This document shows positions 1 through 4,528 of a stretch of 6,325 nucleotides of DNA, in pieces (positions within the stretch are counted from its first letter, which is position 1; each line of letters begins with the position of its first letter). The DNA is from Desulfobia sp. (GTDB lineage: Bacteria > Desulfobacterota > Desulfobulbia > Desulfobulbales > SURF-16). The stretch is from the NCBI GenBank assembly GCA_030608985.1, contig JAUWDC010000076.1:1-6325 (forward strand). Reading direction: 5' to 3'. The translations under genes and the position numbers were made by a program. The notes under the pieces are model-generated. The model searched no databases. It had not been told where the DNA came from and worked only from the letters and a program-made list of their open reading frames with translations.

Positions 1-73
1 GGCTTCGAAGCAATACTGGCGCTATTCGAGAAGGCCGAAATGGGCGAAGATGAGGTGCTAGTGAATAGTCACG
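1..73 (+). repeat. Partial copy of a short palindromic intergenic repeat (copy A), cut by the window edge
   Basis: This stretch matches the reverse complement of 3378-3450 with about 11 mismatches and two compensating single-base gaps over roughly 74 columns (about 82% identity). It starts with the perfect palindrome GCTTCGAAGC (2-11), which corresponds to the centre of the fuller copy at 3378-3487, and it ends at the same point as that copy (AATAGTCACG here, AATAGTTACG there). If this copy has the same design, its other arm lies left of position 1. Its right end covers the lspA stop codon. Nearly all differences between the copies are transitions, and this copy is the more GC-rich. The family is not one I can name; no transposase is nearby. 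Confidence 0.75.
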
Positions 74-554
74 TTTCAGGATGAATAAAATTGCCGAGCA
101 GGAACAACCCCACACCAACAACTATAGCTGAATCTGCTACATTAAAAGCTGGCCAATGGTATTGACCAACATAAAAATCTAGAAAATCAACCACTGCCCC
201 AAAACGAACCCTATCTATCAAATTACCCATGGCTCCACCTGCGATGCATGACAATGCATACACATACAGGCTTCCCTTCCGGCGGTAATGTTTGAAAAGA
301 AAAATTATAGCAAAAACAGCGATCAAGGCAATTATGCCAAAAAACCAGGTTCGCCATCCACTTTCATTGCCGGCAAGAAGACCAAAAGCAGCCCCTGTGT
401 TGCGAATGTTTATCAGATTGAAAAACCCTGGGATGACTGTCCTGGTTTCATACAATGAAAAATGGGTTAGAATCCAATGCTTTGTCAGCTGGTCGGCAAC
501 AACCACACATGATGCTACAGCAAACAACACACGATAAGAGGCCGATTTTCTCAT
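69..554 (-). CDS. lspA: Lipoprotein signal peptidase (signal peptidase II)
   Basis: LspA is an inner-membrane aspartyl protease that removes the signal peptide from diacylglyceryl-modified prolipoproteins, just before the lipidated cysteine. The 161-residue product is close to the usual length (E. coli 164). Four hydrophobic segments are visible at about residues 7-25, 66-87, 95-113 and 137-157. Family motifs are present: DQLTK at 21-25, NTGAAFG at 52-58, GNLIDR at 110-115, VVDFLDFY at 121-128 and FNVADS at 137-142. The catalytic pair is expected to be Asp123 and Asp141. The ATG at 554-552 was chosen because it overlaps the ileS TGA as ATGA, has the purine-rich GGACAGGG just upstream, and gives the family N-terminus; the frame stays open to an ATG at 599, but those extra 15 residues lie inside ileS and look unlike LspA. 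It is co-transcribed behind ileS. Its stop codon (71-69) falls inside the repeat at 1-73. Confidence 0.96.
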   Translation of the reverse strand: MRKSASYRVLFAVASCVVVADQLTKHWILTHFSLYETRTVIPGFFNLINIRNTGAAFGLLAGNESGWRTWFFGIIALIAVFAIIFLFKHYRRKGSLYVYALSCIAGGAMGNLIDRVRFGAVVDFLDFYVGQYHWPAFNVADSAIVVGVGLFLLGNFIHPET

Positions 555-3349
555 CCCTGTCCATCTATTTGTGCCATTACAGTTGAACATCTTCCACATA
601 TCTGTGGATGATTCATATCCTGGCCAACTGTCTCACTGCGCATCCAGCATCGTTCACACTTCTGGGTCTCAGCAGCCCTGACATCAATTGACATTTCAGG
701 GTACAATTCACTGGTAACCGCATCCGGGCCAGCATCCCCCACCTTTTTTATACCAGAAACAATACAGATCATTGCCAAAGTGTCCCATTTATCAGTAAGG
801 AACTTTTCAAGTTCACCTGATACAGTCACACTAACCTCGGCCTCGAGGGAATGACCGATAAGCTTTTCTCGACGGGCAACTTCCAGCACCTTGGTTATTT
901 CAGTTCTAATTTCCTGAAGTTTTCCCCAGGTAGTATTTAATTCTTCGTCTAAATACTCATCTTTTAAAGATGGAAACCGGGCCACAAACACATTTTCTTC
1001 CCTGTTTGCATCTGCCGGCAAGAATGGCCATACCTCGGCGGCAGTGAATGAAAGCACGGGACTCATAAGACGCAGGAGGCCGTCGAGAATCTCATATAAT
1101 ACCGTCTGTGAGGCTCTTCTTGCAGGAGATACGGCGTATTCCGTATACAGCCTGTCTTTAAGAATATCAAGGTAGAAGGCACTCATGGTCACGTTGCAGA
1201 AATAGGGAATCGTCTGAAACACAGTATGAAAATCAAAATCTTCATATGCTTTGATAACTTTACGTTTGACAACCTCAAACTGCGACAAAGCCCAACGATC
1301 AAGCTCTCCCATATCACTAAACGAAACAGAATCCTGTGCAGGGTCAAAATCACTTAAATTACCAAGTAGATAGCGGATGGTATTCCTAATTTTCCGGTAG
1401 GCATCAGAAAGACGGTTCAAAATCTCATCAGAAATCTTAATGTCATCACGATAATCTTCCGACGAAACCCAGAGGCGGAGGATCTCAGCACCATATTTTT
1501 TGATAATTTCTTCTGGGGCAATGACGTTTCCGATGCTTTTCGACATCTTTTTCCCACGACTATCAACGACAAAACCATGGGTCAATACCCCTTTATAGGG
1601 AGGGACACCCCTGGTTCCAATAGAAGCCAACAGAGAACTCTGGAACCAGCCTCGGTGCTGATCACTTCCTTCCAGGTAAAGGTCAGCGGGAGTCGCCAAC
1701 CCCCTCTCTTCAAGAACTGCAGCATAACTCACCCCTGAATCAAACCAGACGTCGAGGATATCTTGCTCTTTTTCAAAATCAGTGGAGCCACAGTTCGAAC
1801 ATTTACAATCATTACCCAGGAAGTCTTCCAAACCATGTGAAAACCAGGCGTCAGCCCCTTCTTTCAAAAAAAGCTCATCAATCTTTGCATTAATGGCATC
1901 ATTATTCTGAATATGACCGCATTGCGAACATATAATTGCTGTAATAGGAACACCCCAGGCGCGTTGTCTGGAGAGACACCAGTCAGGTCTGTTCTCGACC
2001 ATGCCGTAAATCCTATCCATGCCCCAGCTGGGGGTCCAGGAAACTGTTTTAATGGCGTCAAGCGCTTTGCTCCGGAGATTGTTGTTATCCAACGAAATAA
2101 ACCACTGCTCAGTGGCACGGAAAATTACAGGTTTCTTGCATCGCCAGCAGTGCGGATAGCTGTGAGAAAGTTTGCCCATACCCAAAAGAACGCCACTTTT
2201 CTTCATATCTTCACAAATGACAGGATTTGCTTCTGTGATATGCATTCCCGCATATGGCCCAGCTTCATCGGTGAACCTGCCATAATTATCCACTGGAGAC
2301 AGAACAGGGAGATCATAACGTAACCCGGTGATATAATCCTCACGTCCATGCCCGGGGGCAGTATGAACGCAGCCGGTACCAGTTTCCAGAGTTACATAAT
2401 CAGCAAGAACAATAAGAGACTCTCGCTCAAGAAATGGATGTTTGCACTTCTTCCCTTCCAATTCGGTGGCAGAAAAAGTAGTAATGATCTTATATTCACT
2501 GATTCCACAGGCCTCTAAAGCCTGTTCAACAAGCCCTTCTGCCAGGATAAACACTTCATCACCAACCTCAACAGCGGCATAAGTAAAATCCGGATGGAGA
2601 GCCACTGCAAGATTTGCCGGCAATGTCCATGGAGTTGTCGTCCAGATAACAGCCGCTGTTTTTTTCCCTTTCAGCTCAGGAATAATGTTGCTTATATCAT
2701 CAGCAATAGGAAATTTAACAAAAATAGATGAGGAGGAATGATCCTCATATTCCACCTCGGCTTCAGCCAATGCAGTCACGCATGATGAACACCAGTAAAC
2801 AGGCTTCTTGCTCCGTGTCACCGAGCCGTTTGTCAGAAAACGATTAAACTCCCGGGCAATTGATGCTTCATATTCATTTTTGATAGTGAGGTAAGGATTG
2901 TCCCAATCTCCAAGCACTCCAAGCCTTTTAAACTCTTCTTTCTGGATTTTTATCCATTTCCCTGCATACTGACGGCATGCGTTTCGAAAAGAAAGTTTGG
3001 GAATATCCTTTTTTTTCGATCCCAGTTCCTTGTCAACATTATGCTCTATAGGCAGCCCATGACAATCCCAACCTGGTATATACGGACAGTGGAAACCAGC
3101 CATGCGTTTTGACTTTAGGATTATATCCTTTAAGACCTTGTTAAACGCGGTCCCCAAATGAATATGACCATTGGCATAAGGAGGACCATCATGGAGAAGG
3201 TAAAGAGGTTTACCTTCGGTTTTTTTCTGCACCTTCTCATAAAGCTCTTCTTTTTCCCAGGCTTTCAGCATCACCGGCTCTTTCTGGGAAAGGTTCGCCT
3301 TCATTTTAAATTTTGTTTTAGGAAGGTTGAGCGTATCTTTATAGTCCAC
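551..3349 (-). CDS. ileS: Isoleucyl-tRNA synthetase (class Ia, bacterial type)
   Basis: IleRS charges tRNA(Ile) with isoleucine in the cytoplasm and edits mischarged valine. With a GTG start at 3349 the product has 932 residues (E. coli 938). The Rossmann HIGH-type motif is HIHLG at about 62-66, followed by GWDCHGLPIE at 93-102. The CP1 editing domain shows TTTPWTLPAN at 237-246 and TGTGCVHTAPGHG near 323-335. DVWFDSG (533-539) and GSDQHRGWF (561-569) precede KMSKS at 601-605. The anticodon-binding helical domain follows, and the C-terminal zinc finger has Cys898, Cys901, Cys918 and Cys921, so it is full length and of the zinc-finger subtype. The frame opens at a TTG (3361), but GTG at 3349-3347 has GGAG six bases upstream and gives a start V-DYKDTLNLP that lines up with E. 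coli MSDYKSTLNLP. It is the first gene of the ileS-lspA operon; the palindromic repeat lies 28 bp upstream. Confidence 0.97.
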   Translation of the reverse strand: MDYKDTLNLPKTKFKMKANLSQKEPVMLKAWEKEELYEKVQKKTEGKPLYLLHDGPPYANGHIHLGTAFNKVLKDIILKSKRMAGFHCPYIPGWDCHGLPIEHNVDKELGSKKKDIPKLSFRNACRQYAGKWIKIQKEEFKRLGVLGDWDNPYLTIKNEYEASIAREFNRFLTNGSVTRSKKPVYWCSSCVTALAEAEVEYEDHSSSSIFVKFPIADDISNIIPELKGKKTAAVIWTTTPWTLPANLAVALHPDFTYAAVEVGDEVFILAEGLVEQALEACGISEYKIITTFSATELEGKKCKHPFLERESLIVLADYVTLETGTGCVHTAPGHGREDYITGLRYDLPVLSPVDNYGRFTDEAGPYAGMHITEANPVICEDMKKSGVLLGMGKLSHSYPHCWRCKKPVIFRATEQWFISLDNNNLRSKALDAIKTVSWTPSWGMDRIYGMVENRPDWCLSRQRAWGVPITAIICSQCGHIQNNDAINAKIDELFLKEGADAWFSHGLEDFLGNDCKCSNCGSTDFEKEQDILDVWFDSGVSYAAVLEERGLATPADLYLEGSDQHRGWFQSSLLASIGTRGVPPYKGVLTHGFVVDSRGKKMSKSIGNVIAPEEIIKKYGAEILRLWVSSEDYRDDIKISDEILNRLSDAYRKIRNTIRYLLGNLSDFDPAQDSVSFSDMGELDRWALSQFEVVKRKVIKAYEDFDFHTVFQTIPYFCNVTMSAFYLDILKDRLYTEYAVSPARRASQTVLYEILDGLLRLMSPVLSFTAAEVWPFLPADANREENVFVARFPSLKDEYLDEELNTTWGKLQEIRTEITKVLEVARREKLIGHSLEAEVSVTVSGELEKFLTDKWDTLAMICIVSGIKKVGDAGPDAVTSELYPEMSIDVRAAETQKCERCWMRSETVGQDMNHPQICGRCSTVMAQIDGQG

Positions 3350-3354
3350 AGCTT

Positions 3355-3358
3355 GCTC
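3355..3358 (-). promoter_or_regulatory. Ribosome binding site deciding the ileS start
   Basis: On the minus strand GGAG is separated from GTG (3349-3347) by six bases (CAAGCT), normal Shine-Dalgarno spacing. The upstream TTG at 3361-3359 has only an AT-rich stretch in front of it and overlaps the GGAG itself, so it cannot use this site. This supports GTG over TTG. Confidence 0.7.
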
Positions 3359-3377
3359 CAATTTTAACTTTTGTATT

Positions 3378-3487
3378 CGTAACTATTCAATAGCACCTCA
3401 TCTTTGTCCATTTTCGCCTTCTTGAATAACATTAGTATGCTTCGAAGTCCCAAATGAACAAATATAAGGCACTATTAAACAGTTATA
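3378..3487. repeat. Imperfect palindromic repeat element of about 110 bp (copies B and C)
   Basis: The left arm (3378-3414) and the reverse complement of the right arm (3451-3487) agree at about 27 of 37 positions, with mostly transition differences. Between them lies a less symmetric centre containing the palindrome CTTCGAAG (3440-3447). The outer ends read GGTGCTATTGAATAGTTA outward on the minus strand and GGCACTATTAAACAGTTA on the plus strand; similarity stops just beyond both. The left arm and centre (3378-3450) match 1-73 in inverted orientation at about 82%. The element occupies most of the gap between divergent ileS and cooC, so any ileS promoter probably lies in or beside it, and if transcribed it could fold into a long hairpin. 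It resembles a MITE- or REP-like intergenic repeat, but I do not recognise the family and see no clear target-site duplication. Confidence 0.7.
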
Positions 3488-3564
3488 GTCCGTGGTTATT
3501 TAACTTTTTAAATTTCGCTAAATAATTACTTGTATTCTATATATTAATGAGAGCGCTACAATAA

Positions 3565-3582
3565 CAAGTTAGCCCTAACTTG
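3565..3582. promoter_or_regulatory. Small perfect hairpin or operator-like dyad upstream of cooC
   Basis: CAAGTTA and TAACTTG form a perfect 7 bp inverted repeat around the four bases GCCC, and the right half overlaps a second palindrome CTTGCAAG (3579-3586). It lies 115 bp before the cooC start. It has no T tract and so does not look like a terminator. A protein-binding dyad or a leader hairpin is possible, and a chance occurrence in AT-rich DNA cannot be excluded. Confidence 0.3.
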
Positions 3583-3685
3583 CAAGCGAAAATGAAGCCT
3601 ATGACCACCTCGCTTAAATGGATCCCTCATATTGACAGCTCCATTGAGAAACAATATAGTGTCGGCAATATTTTTTATTTTTTAT

Positions 3686-3689
3686 GGAG
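3686..3689 (+). promoter_or_regulatory. Ribosome binding site for cooC
   Basis: GGAG is followed by seven A residues and then ATG at 3697-3699. This is the only good Shine-Dalgarno in the open frame and it decides the start, excluding the TTG at 3580. Confidence 0.8.
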
Positions 3690-3696
3690 AAAAAAA

Positions 3697-4458
3697 ATGA
3701 CACCAAAAGTAATTGCTATGGCGGGGAAAGGCGGCACAGGAAAGACTACCACCTCTGCTCTCCTGATAAAATACCTTCTTGAAAAGAAATTGACGCCGGT
3801 GCTGGCTGTTGATGCTGACTCCAACGCCAACCTCAACGAACTGTTGGAGTTAGAAGTCTGCTCGACCATTGGTGCCATCCGTAAAGATCTCAAAGGTGAC
3901 ATGCCTTCAGGTATGACACGGGATCAATTTATGGAAATGAAGATCCAGCAAGCCATTATTGAAGACAGCGGCTTTGACCTGCTCGTCATGGGACAGCCGG
4001 ATGGTCCCGGCTGTTACTGTTCAGCCAACCAATACCTGGCCATGACCATGGAGCGTCTGGCGGACAATTACCGATATATCCTGGTGGATAATGAGGCAGG
4101 AATGGAGCACTTGAGCAGGATGAACCTGCGGTCCATCGATTATCTGTTGATCATCTCTGATCCATCAGCCCGCGGCATTCTCACTGCCCGCCGCATCGCG
4201 GAGATAACCGATCCTCTTGGCCTAGTAGTGAAGAACAAGTACCTGATCGTCAATCGAGCTCCAGAGCCTATGACACCGGAACTTGAAGCGAAGATCAAAG
4301 AAGCAGTCAAAGAAAGTAATCTTCCGCTGGGAGGAATTTTCCCGGCAAGCAACGAACTCGTGCAACAGGAAATTACCGGCACATCATACCTGCAGCTGGA
4401 CAATAATATTCCTGTGGTCCAAACAGCTTTCGCCACCTTTGACAAGATATTTGGGTAG
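3697..4458 (+). CDS. cooC: CooC-type nickel-insertion ATPase for carbon monoxide dehydrogenase
   Basis: CooC is a cytoplasmic MinD/ParA-family (SIMIBI class) ATPase that helps load nickel into the C-cluster of Ni,Fe carbon monoxide dehydrogenase. The product has 253 residues, the family length. It begins MTPKVIAMAGKGGTGKTT, with the deviant Walker A GKGGTGKT at 10-17, including the signature lysine Lys11. The switch I region VDADSN is at 38-43, and the Walker B-like ILVDNEAG at 128-135. The metal-binding CxC of this family is Cys106-Tyr-Cys108 in GPGCYCSANQ, where the dimer is expected to bind Ni or Zn. The related AcsF protein of acetyl-CoA synthase shares this layout, so CooC against AcsF cannot be settled here. 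It stands alone: ileS diverges upstream, flgE converges downstream, and no CODH gene is in view, so the enzyme partner must be encoded elsewhere or outside the window. Confidence 0.9.
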   Translation: MTPKVIAMAGKGGTGKTTTSALLIKYLLEKKLTPVLAVDADSNANLNELLELEVCSTIGAIRKDLKGDMPSGMTRDQFMEMKIQQAIIEDSGFDLLVMGQPDGPGCYCSANQYLAMTMERLADNYRYILVDNEAGMEHLSRMNLRSIDYLLIISDPSARGILTARRIAEITDPLGLVVKNKYLIVNRAPEPMTPELEAKIKEAVKESNLPLGGIFPASNELVQQEITGTSYLQLDNNIPVVQTAFATFDKIFG

Positions 4459-4464
4459 TTAATT

Positions 4465-4517
4465 GGCTCATGGTCTGTGGCTCATAGCTTTACCAATCAG
4501 CTATGAGCCATGAGCTA
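4465..4517. terminator. Stem-loop between convergent cooC and flgE; possible bidirectional terminator made of GCTCAT-type repeats
   Basis: A perfect 12 bp stem (4478-4489 with 4499-4510, TGGCTCATAGCT and its complement) closes a nine-base loop. The word GGCTCAT occurs at 4465 and 4479, and its complement ATGAGCC/ATGAGCT recurs at 4504-4515, so an alternative outer pairing (4466-4472 with 4509-4515) competes with the base of the main stem. It starts 7 bp after the cooC stop and ends 11 bp before the flgE stop. The position suits termination of both genes, but neither strand has a clear U tract, so intrinsic termination is uncertain; it could equally be an intergenic repeat of the REP type. Confidence 0.55.
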
Positions 4518-4528
4518 ACAGCTTATCA

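Larger units (their letters stand above)
3488..3696 (+). other. AT-rich upstream region and leader of cooC
   Basis: This gap between the palindromic element and cooC is very AT-rich in its first third. It holds a TTATTTA/TAAATAA inverted pair (3496-3502 and 3519-3525), several TATA-like words around 3533-3545 that could include a -10 box, and a compact hairpin at 3565-3582. No convincing -35/-10 pair with good spacing was found. The frame of cooC stays open back to a TTG at 3580, but those 39 codons give a sequence unlike any CooC N-terminus and have no good ribosome binding site, so they are treated as untranslated. Confidence 0.5.

Noticed and set aside
555..599. Longer lspA starting at ATG 599
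   Set aside because: The 15 extra residues lie inside the ileS C-terminal zinc-finger region and do not resemble an LspA N-terminus; the ATGA overlap at 554-551 is the standard coupled start.
1913..2323. Plus-strand open frame of 136 codons inside ileS
   Set aside because: It is antisense to a conserved synthetase region, has no ribosome binding site or recognisable domain, and is best explained as a shadow of ileS.
3009..3016. Run of eight A on the minus strand in ileS as a frameshift or slippage site
   Set aside because: It encodes a normal lysine-rich stretch in a full-length, intact IleRS; no alternative frame product is evident.
3350..3390. Sigma-70-like pair TTGAAT and TAAAAT, 18 bp apart, just before ileS on the minus strand
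   Set aside because: The implied transcript would start about at the GGAG and leave almost no leader, destroying the Shine-Dalgarno that fixes the ileS start; probably chance in AT-rich DNA.
3350..3500. T-box riboswitch or isoleucine attenuator upstream of ileS
   Set aside because: No T-box consensus word or terminator with U tract was seen, and the short frame in the repeat is not enriched in isoleucine codons.
3580..3696. 39-residue N-terminal extension of cooC from a TTG
   Set aside because: No ribosome binding site and no family similarity, while ATG 3697 has a clear GGAG and starts right at the P-loop strand.
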